From an uncultured Pelagibacteraceae bacterium (GTDB taxonomy: Bacteria > Pseudomonadota > Alphaproteobacteria > Pelagibacterales > Pelagibacteraceae), in contig CACIYJ010000001.1 in the NCBI GenBank assembly GCA_902590845.1, positions 1-64,000 on the forward strand: DNA of 64,000 nucleotides. Reading direction: 5' to 3'. The position numbers and the translations under genes were made by a program. Positions 1 through 8,630 of this stretch are shown piece by piece (the stretch's first letter is position 1; every line of letters starts with the position of its first letter). The notes beneath the pieces are model-generated. The model saw only the letters and a program-made list of their open reading frames with translations. It did no database searches and was not told the origin of the DNA.

Positions 1-88
1 TGTGATTTATCACTTGATGGTTTACTTAGAAGCTAATGATATAAAGATCGAAGATGTAATGAGTGAGTTAAAGAAAAGACAGAAATGA
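1..88 (+). CDS. hisE: Phosphoribosyl-ATP pyrophosphatase, C-terminal end (partial)
   Basis: Only the last 28 codons are present; the frame begins at base 2 and the gene starts outside the window. The tail reads VIYHLMVYLEANDIKIEDV then MSELKKRQK, matching the HisE ending (bundle of helices, then a D-x-x-x-E-L-x-x-R end). HisE hydrolyses phosphoribosyl-ATP to phosphoribosyl-AMP in the second step of histidine synthesis. Its TGA overlaps the ATG of the next gene (ATGA), so the HIT gene is probably translationally coupled. Assignment rests on a short fragment. Confidence 0.7.
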   Translation, partial: VIYHLMVYLEANDIKIEDVMSELKKRQK

Positions 89-441
89 GTTACGATAAGA
101 ATAATATATTTGCTAAAATTCTTAGAGGAGAAATACCTTGTAAAAAAGTTTATGAGAATGATCATGTATTAGCATTTCACGATATTAGTCCTCAAAAGAA
201 AGTCCACGTTTTAGTTATTCCAAAGGGTGAATATGTAGATTTAGATGATTTTAACAACAAAGCATCTGATAAAGAAATAGTTGAGCTTAATAAAGCTATT
301 ACTCATGTTTCAAATTTATTAGGAACAAAAGATAAGGGTTATCGTGCTCTAACAAATATTGGAAGCGATGGAGGGCAAGAAGTTCCTCATTTACATTTTC
401 ATATATTTGCAGGTGAAAAGATAGGTAAAATGGTTAGCTAA
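85..441 (+). CDS. HIT-family (HINT/PKCI-like) nucleotide-binding hydrolase
   Basis: 118 aa, the usual size of a bacterial HINT protein. The histidine triad H-x-H-x-H-x-x is seen as HLHFHIFAG (His 102, 104, 106) close to the C-terminus, and the N-terminus has the family opening NIFAKILRGEIPCKKVYE followed by AFHDISPQ. Such proteins hydrolyse purine nucleoside phosphoramidates; the physiological substrate here is unknown. It sits directly after hisE with a 4-bp overlap and shares one base with the next gene, so the three probably form one transcript. The hisE-HIT adjacency is common in alphaproteobacteria. Confidence 0.9.
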   Translation: MSYDKNNIFAKILRGEIPCKKVYENDHVLAFHDISPQKKVHVLVIPKGEYVDLDDFNNKASDKEIVELNKAITHVSNLLGTKDKGYRALTNIGSDGGQEVPHLHFHIFAGEKIGKMVS

Positions 442-947
442 TGATTTCGAGAGTAAAAAGATATTTTTTAGAGATAAAAGATTTTTCAAATCCCATTGAA
501 TTAAATATACCAGAGAATTATCAAATTATCTTAGATGATAAAAAAAATTTTGAACTAAATAAATTTTTTTACAAACAAATCGGAATTGATCACTATTGGA
601 GAGATAGATTAATCTGGTCTGATAAAGAGTGGTTAAATTACGCTGAAAATAAAAATCTTGAAACACATATTTTAAAAAAAGAAGAGGATTTAGTTGGATT
701 TTATGAACAAGAGTATCATCCGGGATCTAACGAAGTAGAGTTAATAAATATGGGAATTTTAAAAGAGTTTAGAGGTTTAAAATTAGGTTCCACACTTTTA
801 AACCATGCTATAGCTAGTGCATCTAGAAAAAATCCAAATAAAATGTGGGTACATACTTGCAGCTTAGATCATAAGTACGCACTGAAAAATTATAGATCAA
901 AAGGTTTTGAAATATTTAAAGAAGAAGAAATAGATTTTGTTGCCTAA
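441..947 (+). CDS. GNAT-family N-acetyltransferase
   Basis: 168 aa. Acetyl-CoA binding motif A is recognisable in the C-terminal half: INMGILKEFRGLKLGSTLL (R-x-x-x-x-G pattern) followed by helix AIASASRK and the strand/turn with N-Y-R-S-K-G-F typical of the GNAT end. The N-terminal 70 residues hold aromatic-rich segments (FYKQIGIDHYWRDR). The acetylated substrate cannot be inferred. The start codon shares one base with the stop of the HIT gene, indicating coupling. It ends convergently on lolA with a 4-bp overlap. Confidence 0.8.
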   Translation: MISRVKRYFLEIKDFSNPIELNIPENYQIILDDKKNFELNKFFYKQIGIDHYWRDRLIWSDKEWLNYAENKNLETHILKKEEDLVGFYEQEYHPGSNEVELINMGILKEFRGLKLGSTLLNHAIASASRKNPNKMWVHTCSLDHKYALKNYRSKGFEIFKEEEIDFVA

Positions 948-1498
948 TTTATATTTGGAATTTTAAAAGTACCTTTCTTGTAGGTGTCGTTTTTTGAGAC
1001 AATATTCAAAGAAAAATTTATATTATTGTTGTATTGGTCTATTATTTCCCAACCTTTTAAATCTAATGTTTTTCTATCAAAGAAAACAATTATTTCATTC
1101 TCATTTAAATAAATGAGTTTTATAAGTTGTTCAGTTAATTCTAATTTTCCAGATTCTACTATTTCTAAAAGTTTATCTTTATACAAAATATTTAAAAAAG
1201 GAGATTTTGATATAGGATAGTGATAAGTTTTATTATATTTTTTCTGTGTTATGGCTAGTCTTTTATTATTAATAATAAGTTCTTTTTGTTTATTATCGAA
1301 ATACTCACATTTTAATTTTCCGGGGAATTCCAAAAGACAGCTGCCTTGTTCTAATTTCTCATTAACAAGTTGATCAAAAGTAAACTCTAGAGAATTTAAG
1401 TTGTTTAATTGAGTTACGATTTGATCTTTTTGATTTGCAGATAAGCTGAAAGCAAATGAAATGAATAATAAAACTAAAAAAAATTTCCTAAAAAACAA
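944..1498 (-). CDS. lolA: Outer-membrane lipoprotein carrier protein LolA
   Basis: 184 aa with a signal peptide (MFFRKFF then a hydrophobic core ending FSLSA). The mature part has the LolA pattern: early helix IVTQLNNLNSLEFTFDQ, then a series of beta strands (GSCLLEFPGKLKCEY, KRLAITQKK, NIVSKND). LolA is the periplasmic chaperone that carries lipoproteins released by LolCDE to the outer membrane. It lies 2 bp downstream of ftsK on the same strand, a standard alphaproteobacterial arrangement, which supports the call despite weak sequence conservation. Confidence 0.85.
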   Translation of the reverse strand: MFFRKFFLVLLFISFAFSLSANQKDQIVTQLNNLNSLEFTFDQLVNEKLEQGSCLLEFPGKLKCEYFDNKQKELIINNKRLAITQKKYNKTYHYPISKSPFLNILYKDKLLEIVESGKLELTEQLIKLIYLNENEIIVFFDRKTLDLKGWEIIDQYNNNINFSLNIVSKNDTYKKGTFKIPNIN

Positions 1499-1500
1499 AA

Positions 1501-3603
1501 TTAAAGGACCTCACGTTTACCAACATGATTTGCTTTACTTACGATGCCTTTTTCTTCCATCATATCAATGATTCTAGCAGCTCTATTGTAACCAATTTGT
1601 AGTTTTCTTTGTAGGAAACTAGTTGATGCTTTTCCTTCTGATTTAATAATCTCTAAAGCTTGATTATAAAGCTCATCTTCATCACCATCTTCGCCTGAAA
1701 TTGTTGTGTTTTCTTTACTTTCCTGCGTTGTGATTTCTTCTATATAATCAGGTTCACCCTGAGCTCTTAATGTATTGGCAATTTTTTCAATTTCTTGTTC
1801 TGAAACATAAGGACCATGTATTCTAATAATACGATTTGCGGATGACATGAAAAGCATATCACCCTTACCAAGTAATTGTTCTGCACCCTGCTCTCCCAAT
1901 ATAGTTCTACTGTCAATTTTAGAACTTACTTGGAAAGATATACGTGTTGGAAAGTTAGCTTTAATCGTACCAGTAATCACATCTACACTTGGTCTTTGAG
2001 TTGCCATGATAATGTGAATACCTGCTGCTCTAGCCATTTGAGATAGTTTCTGAATATAATTTTCAATCTCTTTGCCAGCAACCAACATTAAATCTGACAT
2101 TTCATCTACAACAACAACTATATAAGGCATTTTAAGTTTATGTTTAGCGTTGTAGCCATCGATGTTTCTCACACCAACTTTGCTCATTAGTTTATAACGA
2201 CTATTCATTTCTTTAACTGTCCAAGCTAATGCAGAGGTTGCTTTCTTAGCATCAGTAATTACTGGTGTGAGCAAATGAGGTATGCCTTCGTAAGTAGAAA
2301 GCTCTAACATTTTAGGATCAATTAAAATGAACTTACATAAATCTGGATTTAATTTATAAAGCAATGATACAATAATTGTATTTATACAAACAGATTTTCC
2401 AGATCCTGTTGTTCCCGCAATAAGCAAATGAGGCATGTTAGTTAGATCACCTACTATTGGTGCGCCAGAAATACTTTTTCCAAGTGCTATAGGAAGCCTT
2501 ACTTCTTTTTTTTGGAATTTATCATTAGATATTATTTCTCTTAAAGAAACGCCTTCTCTAGCTTCATTTGGAATTTCAATACCAACTGTATTTTTTCCAG
2601 GGATTACAGAAACCCTTGCTGATGTCGAGCTAGTATTACGAGCCAAATCTTCAGATAGATTTATAATTTTTGAAACTTTTACACCAGGAGCAGGCTCAAA
2701 TTCATATAAACTAACCACAGGCCCATTATTTATAGCTTTAATTTTTCCATCAATACCAAAGTCTAGCAAAATCTTTTCCATGAATTCAGCGTTAGGACGA
2801 TTCTTATTAACATCTAGCAAACTTGGTTTTGAAGAGTTTTTTTCTAGAAATTCTATTGATGGTAATTTGTATTTGATTTTTGTCTGAGCTGTTGCTTTCA
2901 CTTCTTTTTCTTCATTTTCAAAAATAAAAGATTGCTGTGGTTTTTCAGTTAAAGAAATTTCTTCTTCAATTTTATTATTTGTAAGATTATTTTGCGTTAG
3001 ATTTTCTTCTTTCTTTTTAAATAAAGACTTAAATATTTGTACTATTATTTTTTTTATATTCAGATCTGAAGAAAAAATAAAGAAAGTTAACGTTAAAAAA
3101 AATAGAGCAAAAAGAGAATATTGATTATTAATCCAAGGAGCTACATTGTTAATGAAGTTATAACTTATTTCGCCCACAAAACCAGAATTACCATTGGTTG
3201 TTTGACTTATATCTACAAGCCAAAAAGAATTATTAAATGTCAGATAGATAAAAATCGATCCCAATGTAAGATATGCTACAACCAAAAATAATTTTAAGAT
3301 TATTCTCTTGATTTCTTTTTTTATTAATAAACTTATTCCCCAAAATAAAAAATTGGCTAAAAGCAAGAAAGAAGCTAAACCAAAGCTTTGAAAAAGAAAG
3401 TCTGCACTACTACTACCGTATATGCCAAAGAAGTTTTTAATTTCTATATTACTATCCCCATAAATAAATGAAGGGTCGTCAGGGTTATATGTTGCAAAGG
3501 ATATTGCAAGAGCAATACTTGTTAAAATTAGGATTAATCCCAATAATTCAAAGGTTCGTTTTTTTAAAAAATTTGTTACACTATTTAAAAAGTTTGTATT
3601 CAT
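1501..3603 (-). CDS. ftsK: DNA translocase FtsK
   Basis: 700 aa. N-terminal four hydrophobic segments (residues about 18-40, 68-93, 101-122, 160-180) form the septal membrane anchor; a short charged linker (195-250) follows, much shorter than in E. coli. The motor domain carries Walker A GTTGSGKS (397-404) and Walker B VVVVDEMSDLM. The C-terminal gamma winged helix (about 640-700, SFLQRKLQIGYNRAARIID) reads KOPS and contacts XerD. FtsK pumps chromosome ends toward dif at the division septum. Transcribed with lolA and divergent from ubiH across a 58-bp gap. Confidence 0.96.
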   Translation of the reverse strand: MNTNFLNSVTNFLKKRTFELLGLILILTSIALAISFATYNPDDPSFIYGDSNIEIKNFFGIYGSSSADFLFQSFGLASFLLLANFLFWGISLLIKKEIKRIILKLFLVVAYLTLGSIFIYLTFNNSFWLVDISQTTNGNSGFVGEISYNFINNVAPWINNQYSLFALFFLTLTFFIFSSDLNIKKIIVQIFKSLFKKKEENLTQNNLTNNKIEEEISLTEKPQQSFIFENEEKEVKATAQTKIKYKLPSIEFLEKNSSKPSLLDVNKNRPNAEFMEKILLDFGIDGKIKAINNGPVVSLYEFEPAPGVKVSKIINLSEDLARNTSSTSARVSVIPGKNTVGIEIPNEAREGVSLREIISNDKFQKKEVRLPIALGKSISGAPIVGDLTNMPHLLIAGTTGSGKSVCINTIIVSLLYKLNPDLCKFILIDPKMLELSTYEGIPHLLTPVITDAKKATSALAWTVKEMNSRYKLMSKVGVRNIDGYNAKHKLKMPYIVVVVDEMSDLMLVAGKEIENYIQKLSQMARAAGIHIIMATQRPSVDVITGTIKANFPTRISFQVSSKIDSRTILGEQGAEQLLGKGDMLFMSSANRIIRIHGPYVSEQEIEKIANTLRAQGEPDYIEEITTQESKENTTISGEDGDEDELYNQALEIIKSEGKASTSFLQRKLQIGYNRAARIIDMMEEKGIVSKANHVGKREVL

Positions 3604-3661
3604 TTCGAATCGTTTTACGTACTTTTTATCATTTTTATGAAACTGTTAAAAATTTTATAAC

Positions 3662-4021
3662 ATGGAAAAACAAAAAATTTGCATAATTGGAGACGGTCTA
3701 TCTGGTTTAACTAGCGCTATAGCCGTTAATAACCTAGATAATGTAGAAGTTCATTTAATCTCTAAAAAGTCAAAGAAAAGAACAGATAAAAGAACAACAG
3801 CTATATCGGAGAGTAATTTTAAATTTTTAAAAGATAATATTAGTAAACTAGATACTAGATTATTTTGGCCTTCAAAAAATATTGAGCTTTTTTATGAAAC
3901 AAATAGCAATAAAATTAATTTTTTAAACTTTAATCAAAATAAAAATAACCTAATGTATGTATATGAGAATGATAAATTCAAAAATATCTTATTAAAAGAA
4001 ATAAAAAAAATAGAATTATAG
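3662..4021 (+). CDS. UbiH/UbiF/COQ6-type FAD monooxygenase, N-terminal part (frameshifted)
   Basis: 119 aa that open with the FAD-binding dinucleotide fold KICIIGDGLSGLTSAIA (G-x-G-x-x-G at about 10-15) and the R-T-T-A-I-S segment typical of UbiH-family ubiquinone hydroxylases. The frame stops at 4019-4021, but the family continues in the -1 frame from an A8 run (4003-4010). With one extra A the frame reads on without interruption to 4764, giving about 370 aa, close to the normal 390-400. Possible causes are a homopolymer sequencing or assembly error, slippage, or a young pseudogene. Confidence 0.85.
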   Translation: MEKQKICIIGDGLSGLTSAIAVNNLDNVEVHLISKKSKKRTDKRTTAISESNFKFLKDNISKLDTRLFWPSKNIELFYETNSNKINFLNFNQNKNNLMYVYENDKFKNILLKEIKKIEL

Positions 4022-4764
4022 AAAAAGATATCAAAGATTTAACACAAATTAAAAATTATAATTTAATTATTTTATGTTTGGGTGGAAATTCTGTCTTATA
4101 TGATAAAATTATTAAAGGAAGATCCATAAAAAAAGATTATAAAGAAGTGGCATTAACAGGTTATGTTAAGCACAAACTTAGAACAGTAAAGACAAGTCAA
4201 TTTTTTTTAAAAGAAGGTCCGCTAGCTATCCTGCCTTTCTCTAAAAATTATTTTTCATTTGTTTGGAGTATCAATAAGGATTTTTATGAAAATAACTCCA
4301 AAAAGATTAATAATTTAGCAAAAAGTAAGATCAAAAATATCCTTAAAATTAAAAAGAATATTCAAATAACTAATACACAATCATATCCATTAAAATTAAA
4401 TCTTAAGACAAAATATTTTAATAAAAATCTATTAATTTTAGGCGAAGGTTTGCATACTATTCACCCTATTGCTGGCCAAGGTTTTAATTTAGTTTTAAGA
4501 GATATAAAAAAATTAAAAGAAATATTAAAATATTATTCTCAACTTGGAATATCATTTAAAAATAGTTTTGCCTTAGATGATTTTTATGCACAAAGAAAAA
4601 TAGAAAATATAGTTTTTGGTTTAGGCGTTGATGTTACCCATGCTTTTTTTAAGCAAAATAAATATTTAGATCCATTTAAAGAAATGATTTTAAAAAATAT
4701 AAGTAAAAACAATGTAGTAAAAAAAATAAGTAAGATTATTTCCAATCAAGGTTTATCAATTTAA
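4012..4764 (+). CDS. UbiH-type FAD monooxygenase, C-terminal part (frameshifted)
   Basis: Continuation of the preceding gene in the next frame. It has the second FAD motif of the family: LGEGLHTIHPIAGQGFNLVL then RD (pattern G-D/E-x-x-H-x-x-x-P-x-x-G-Q-G-x-N). An internal TTG at 4078 could be called as a start but has no ribosome binding site, and homologous sequence (EKDIKDLTQIKNYNLIILCL) lies upstream of it in frame, so this is not an independent gene. UbiH-type enzymes hydroxylate the ubiquinone ring in aerobic quinone synthesis. mnmE begins 4 bp downstream. Confidence 0.85.
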   Translation, partial: RIIEKDIKDLTQIKNYNLIILCLGGNSVLYDKIIKGRSIKKDYKEVALTGYVKHKLRTVKTSQFFLKEGPLAILPFSKNYFSFVWSINKDFYENNSKKINNLAKSKIKNILKIKKNIQITNTQSYPLKLNLKTKYFNKNLLILGEGLHTIHPIAGQGFNLVLRDIKKLKEILKYYSQLGISFKNSFALDDFYAQRKIENIVFGLGVDVTHAFFKQNKYLDPFKEMILKNISKNNVVKKISKIISNQGLSI

Positions 4765-4768
4765 TTTA

Positions 4769-6097
4769 ATGAATATTTATGCACTTTCATCAGGCAGAGG
4801 TCCGTCCGGAATAGCAATTCTACGTTTATCTGGTAAAGATACGCTAAAGCTATGTAAAAAAATAACAAAACTTGAAAATATTCAAGCTAATGAAGTTAAT
4901 TTTTGTAAATTTTATGATCCAAAAAATGGGAATATAATTGATCCAGAGTCGATTTTATTGTGGTTTCCTAAGCCCAATAGTTACACTGGTGACGATTTAG
5001 CGGAGTTCCATGTTCATGGGAGCAATGCAGTAATTAATTCTTTTCTAAAAGTTTTATCGGAACAAGAAGATTGTAGGTTAGCGGAACCCGGTGAATTCAC
5101 AAAACTTGCTTTTCAAAATGATAAAATGGATTTAGTTAAAGCAGAAAGTATAGGAGATTTAATTTACTCTGAAACAGAACTACAAAGGCAACAGGCTATT
5201 CAGCTAATTCAAGGGAATGCTTCTAATTATTACAATGAATTAAGGGAAAAACTCATTAAATCATTGGCTTATATCGAGGCTAAAATTGATTTTGCTGAAG
5301 ATGATTTACCAGAGAAAGTTCTACAAGAAGTTCATAAATCGATCAAAGATATTTATGCAAATATTAAGAAGATTCTAGAAGATAACAAGATAGGAGAAAA
5401 AATAAGAGATGGATTTCATGTTTCAATAATCGGTGAGGTAAATGTAGGAAAATCATCTTTATTAAATTTACTTTCAAAAAGAGAAGTAGCGATAGTTTCA
5501 GAAGAAGAAGGAACCACGAGAGATGTTATCGAGACTTATCTTAATATAGATGGGTATCCAGTAATTTTAGCTGATACAGCGGGCATAAGAGAAGCTAAAA
5601 ATGAAATAGAAAAAAAAGGTATTTCTTTAGCTTTAGGTAAATCAAAAGAAGCTGATCTTAATATTGTAATGATTGATAATTCTTCACCTAAAATAAACGA
5701 TAAAGTTAAGAAATTAATAAATAAAGACTCAATAGTGCTTCTAAACAAATCAGATATTAAAAATAAAGAAAATCATAAATTTGATGTAGATACGATTTTA
5801 GTTTCTGTAAAAGATAACAAAAATATCGATCAACTTATTAAAAAATTAAAAGAAAAATTAAGCAAGAAATTTATCTCTAGCAACAATGTTTTAATTACAA
5901 GAGAAAGACACCGTGTTAAGTTAAATCAATGTTTAGAAGAGATAGATAAGTTTCTTAAAAAGGATCAAAACAAAGATATTGAGCTTGCTGCTGAAGATTT
6001 ACGAATGGCCACTAGACACCTTGGAAGTATAGTAGGAAAAATTGATGTTGAAGAAATATTGGGTTCAATTTTTAAAGATTTCTGTATTGGGAAGTAA
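4769..6097 (+). CDS. mnmE: tRNA modification GTPase MnmE (TrmE)
   Basis: 442 aa, near the usual 450. N-terminal tetrahydrofolate-binding domain opens IYALSSGRGPSGIAILRLSG and contains FHVHGSNAV. The inserted G domain has GEVNVGKSS (P-loop), the TTRDV switch, DTAGIRE and NKSD. The protein ends with the invariant catalytic tail F-C-I-G-K. With MnmG it adds the 5-carboxymethylaminomethyl group to wobble U34 of certain tRNAs. Its partner mnmG follows after 42 bp, so the heterotetramer subunits are co-located, although mnmG is frameshifted as read. Confidence 0.97.
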   Translation: MNIYALSSGRGPSGIAILRLSGKDTLKLCKKITKLENIQANEVNFCKFYDPKNGNIIDPESILLWFPKPNSYTGDDLAEFHVHGSNAVINSFLKVLSEQEDCRLAEPGEFTKLAFQNDKMDLVKAESIGDLIYSETELQRQQAIQLIQGNASNYYNELREKLIKSLAYIEAKIDFAEDDLPEKVLQEVHKSIKDIYANIKKILEDNKIGEKIRDGFHVSIIGEVNVGKSSLLNLLSKREVAIVSEEEGTTRDVIETYLNIDGYPVILADTAGIREAKNEIEKKGISLALGKSKEADLNIVMIDNSSPKINDKVKKLINKDSIVLLNKSDIKNKENHKFDVDTILVSVKDNKNIDQLIKKLKEKLSKKFISSNNVLITRERHRVKLNQCLEEIDKFLKKDQNKDIELAAEDLRMATRHLGSIVGKIDVEEILGSIFKDFCIGK

Positions 6098-6139
6098 AAT
6101 ACTCCTTGTAAAATCAATTTAGACAGATACATTTACAAA

Positions 6140-7600
6140 ATGACTAAAGAAACGAGCTACGATGTAGTTGTAATAGGTGGTGGACATGCTGGATGTGAAG
6201 CAGCAGCAGCATCCGCTAGAATGGGTGTCAATACAGCACTTTTTACACATAAAATAGAGACAATTGGTGAAATGTCCTGCAATCCTGCAATCGGAGGGCT
6301 TGGAAAAGGCCATCTTGTTCGAGAAATAGATGCCTTAGACGGCGTTATGGGTATTGTAGCGGACAAATCAGGTATTCAATTTAGATTATTGAACCGAAGT
6401 AGAGGTCCAGCAGTACAAGGACCCAGAACTCAGTCAGATAGAGCTCTTTACAAAGAGCATATGCAGAAAATTTTACTTAATTATGAAAATTTAGAAGTTT
6501 TAGCAGATCCAGTTATAAAATTTTTGTTTGATGAGAATAAGATCATTGGTTTTATCTGTCAGAGCGGAAAAGAAATTAGATGTAAAGAATTAATTCTTAC
6601 CACAGGTACATTTCTAAATGGATTAATTCATATTGGTGAAACACAAATACCAGCTGGCCGATATGATGAAAAACCTTCAACAGGACTAAGTGAACAATTA
6701 GAAAAATTTAAAATTCAAATTGGAAGACTTAAAACAGGCACACCACCTAGACTTGATGGCGATACTATTAATTATGATGACTTAGAAATGCAGCCTGCTG
6801 ATGATGATCCTTATTATTTTTCATTTTTAACTAATAAACTACACAATAAGCAAATTAAGTGTGGAATGACTTACACTAATAATGCTGTTCATAAAATTAT
6901 AAGTGAGAATATTTCTAGAAGTGCGATGTACTCAGGAAACATAAAAGGTGTAGGGCCAAGGTATTGCCCTGCTATTGAAGACAAGATTGTAAAGTTTAAA
7001 GAAAAGGAGAAACATCAAATCTTTTTGGAACCAGAGGGATTGAAGGATAATACTATCTATCCAAATGGCATATCTACCTCACTTCCAGAGGAGGTTCAGC
7101 TTAAAATATTGGCTAAAATCAAGGGTTTAGAGCATGTTAAAATGAAAAGAGCAGGTTATGCTATAGAGTATGATTTTGTTGATCCACGTGAGCTTAAAAT
7201 CACCTTAGAGACAAAGAAAATTAAATCTCTCTTTTTAGCAGGTCAAATCAACGGCACGACGGGATATGAAGAAGCTGCTGCTCAAGGTCTTATAGCTGGT
7301 GTTAATGCAGCTTTAAAAGTAAAAAAAGAAGATGAATTTATCTTAAATAGATCGAACTCTTATATAGGAGTTATGATCGATGATTTAATCACAAAAGGAG
7401 TTTCTGAACCATATCGAATGTTTACTTCAAGAGCTGAATATAGATTAACTCTTAGAGCAGATAATGCAGATCAAAGACTATCACCTTTAGGAATAAAAAT
7501 TAATTTAGTTCAATCAAAAAGAAAAAATATTTTTTTAGATAAAGAAAAAAAATTATTTCAATTAACTAAATCTTTAAAATCTAATTTTTTTATCTCCTAA
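6140..7600 (+). CDS. mnmG: tRNA modification FAD enzyme MnmG (GidA), N-terminal three quarters (frameshifted)
   Basis: 486 codons with classic MnmG motifs: [20 protein letters not shown] (FAD fold), [33 protein letters not shown] and the [20 protein letters not shown] block, then [14 protein letters not shown]. The frame ends at 7598-7600 just after a T7 run (7585-7591); deleting one T gives LSPNEAKKF and joins the downstream frame to make about 624 aa, the normal family length (E. coli 629). Without the C-terminal domain MnmG could not bind MnmE or tRNA, so the break matters if real. Confidence 0.93.
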   Translation: MTKETSYDVVVIGGGHAGCEAAAASARMGVNTALFTHKIETIGEMSCNPAIGGLGKGHLVREIDALDGVMGIVADKSGIQFRLLNRSRGPAVQGPRTQSDRALYKEHMQKILLNYENLEVLADPVIKFLFDENKIIGFICQSGKEIRCKELILTTGTFLNGLIHIGETQIPAGRYDEKPSTGLSEQLEKFKIQIGRLKTGTPPRLDGDTINYDDLEMQPADDDPYYFSFLTNKLHNKQIKCGMTYTNNAVHKIISENISRSAMYSGNIKGVGPRYCPAIEDKIVKFKEKEKHQIFLEPEGLKDNTIYPNGISTSLPEEVQLKILAKIKGLEHVKMKRAGYAIEYDFVDPRELKITLETKKIKSLFLAGQINGTTGYEEAAAQGLIAGVNAALKVKKEDEFILNRSNSYIGVMIDDLITKGVSEPYRMFTSRAEYRLTLRADNADQRLSPLGIKINLVQSKRKNIFLDKEKKLFQLTKSLKSNFFIS

Positions 7601-8012
7601 CGAGGCAAAAAAATTCTCGATTAAAATTGCAATGGATGGAGTAAAAAGATCCGCTTTAGAAGTTATAGGACAACGAAATGTAAATATGGCAAAAATAAGG
7701 CAGATATTTCCTACAATTCCTATGTATGAAAGTTCTTTTGATAAACAGGTTGAAATCGATGCTCACTACTTAGGATATTTAGGACGTCAGTCCCATGATA
7801 TAGAATCTTTTAAGAAAGACGAGTCTATCACCATACCTAAGAACATCAATTATGATTCTTTGAGCGGTCTTTCAAATGAAATTAAGTCTAAGCTTAAAAA
7901 AATTAAGCCAAGTACACTAGGTCAAGCCCTGAGGATAGATGGGGTAACACCAGCTGCAGCTATAATCATTCTTTCATACATAAAAAAGTCAAAAATTAGA
8001 GCCACGGCTTAA
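7590..8012 (+). CDS. mnmG: MnmG (GidA), C-terminal domain (frameshifted continuation)
   Basis: Continuation of mnmG in the +1 frame relative to the N-terminal part. It starts [20 protein letters not shown] then SALEV, a conserved MnmG stretch, and contains Y-L-G-Y-L-x-R-Q followed by the C-terminal helical domain [13 protein letters not shown] (here [20 protein letters not shown]) and [17 protein letters not shown], which is highly conserved. An ATG at 7632 lies inside the conserved block and is unlikely to be a true start. rsmG starts on the last base of the stop codon. Confidence 0.92.
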   Translation, partial: LSPNEAKKFSIKIAMDGVKRSALEVIGQRNVNMAKIRQIFPTIPMYESSFDKQVEIDAHYLGYLGRQSHDIESFKKDESITIPKNINYDSLSGLSNEIKSKLKKIKPSTLGQALRIDGVTPAAAIIILSYIKKSKIRATA

Positions 8013-8629
8013 TGGACGAGTTTAAAGCAATTGAAATACTTAAAAATGAGTTAGGTTTTCCAGATTCTTCTATAAAAAAAATAAAAAAATTCCATAATTA
8101 TCTTATAGAATACAATAAACGTTATAATTTAATCTCTAAGAATACAGAAAAAAACATATGGATTAGGCATATCCTTGATTCGGCCCAGATAATTAAATTT
8201 ATAGACACATCAAAAGATCATAATATTGTTGATTTTGGATCTGGAGCTGGATTTCCAGGTTTAATAATTGCATTTTATAATGAAAATGTAAGATTTCACG
8301 TGAAATTATACGATAAATCTCCTGTAAAAAGAGCTTTTTTAAGCAATATTAAAGAAAAACTAGATATAAGAAATTTAGATATAGCTAATGATGTTTACGG
8401 AGAAGAAATATTGGCAGATATTATAGTTTGTAGAGCTTTTAAGAAATTAGAGGAAATTTTAAAAATTTCACGTGAAACAATTAAAAAACCTCATAAATTG
8501 ATTATTTTAAAGGGAAAAAATGCACAGTTAGAAATAAATAATGTATCTTTAGGTTCTAATTATAGCTATAAGCTAGAAAAAAGCATTACTGACGATGATT
8601 CTAAAATAATTATAGTTGATGCAAAATAA
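8012..8629 (+). CDS. rsmG: 16S rRNA (guanine527-N7)-methyltransferase RsmG (GidB)
   Basis: 205 aa. The N-terminal helix/loop LIEYNKRYNLISKNTEKNIWI and HILDSAQ are family signatures; the SAM-binding loop is IVDFGSGAGFPGLIIAF. RsmG methylates N7 of G527 in 16S rRNA; loss gives low-level streptomycin resistance in other bacteria. The gene overlaps mnmG by 1 bp and ends 1 bp before the preferred parA ATG. It also carries two perfect TTTCACGTGAAA palindromes, the core of the ParB-binding parS site, within its coding sequence. Confidence 0.95.
   Translation: MDEFKAIEILKNELGFPDSSIKKIKKFHNYLIEYNKRYNLISKNTEKNIWIRHILDSAQIIKFIDTSKDHNIVDFGSGAGFPGLIIAFYNENVRFHVKLYDKSPVKRAFLSNIKEKLDIRNLDIANDVYGEEILADIIVCRAFKKLEEILKISRETIKKPHKLIILKGKNAQLEINNVSLGSNYSYKLEKSITDDDSKIIIVDAK
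8291..8306. promoter_or_regulatory. parS-like ParB-binding site 1 (inside rsmG)
   Basis: GATTTCACGTGAAATT. The central 12 bp (8293-8304) are the perfect palindrome TTTCACGTGAAA; 12 of 16 positions match the general bacterial parS consensus TGTTTCACGTGAAACA. It lies 340 bp upstream of parA. The outer positions are degenerate, so it may be the weaker of the pair. Confidence 0.65.
8464..8479. promoter_or_regulatory. parS site 2 (inside rsmG)
   Basis: AATTTCACGTGAAACA matches the parS consensus TGTTTCACGTGAAACA at 14 of 16 positions, with the full 12-bp palindromic core at 8466-8477. It is 173 bp from site 1 and 152 bp before parA. ParB encoded next door is the expected ligand; parS sites close to parAB are usual in alphaproteobacteria. 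Confidence 0.8.
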
Positions 8630-8630
8630 A

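Noticed and set aside
2435..2887. 150-codon open frame antisense to ftsK
   Set aside because: Lies wholly inside the conserved FtsK coding region, has no family motifs and no RBS; an antisense shadow of AT-rich codons. The same reasoning removes the other antisense frames inside dnaK, dnaJ, infB, pnp, coaBC and ubiB.
7190..7205. CACGTG in mnmG as a third parS site
   Set aside because: The flanks (GATCCACGTGAGCTT) lack the TTT/AAA arms, so only the central hexamer matches.
7632..8012. MnmG C-terminal block as an independent 126-aa gene from ATG 7632
   Set aside because: The ATG lies within a conserved MnmG segment (I-A-M-D-G-V-K-R), conserved residues precede it in the same frame, and no RBS is present; it is the second half of a frameshifted mnmG.
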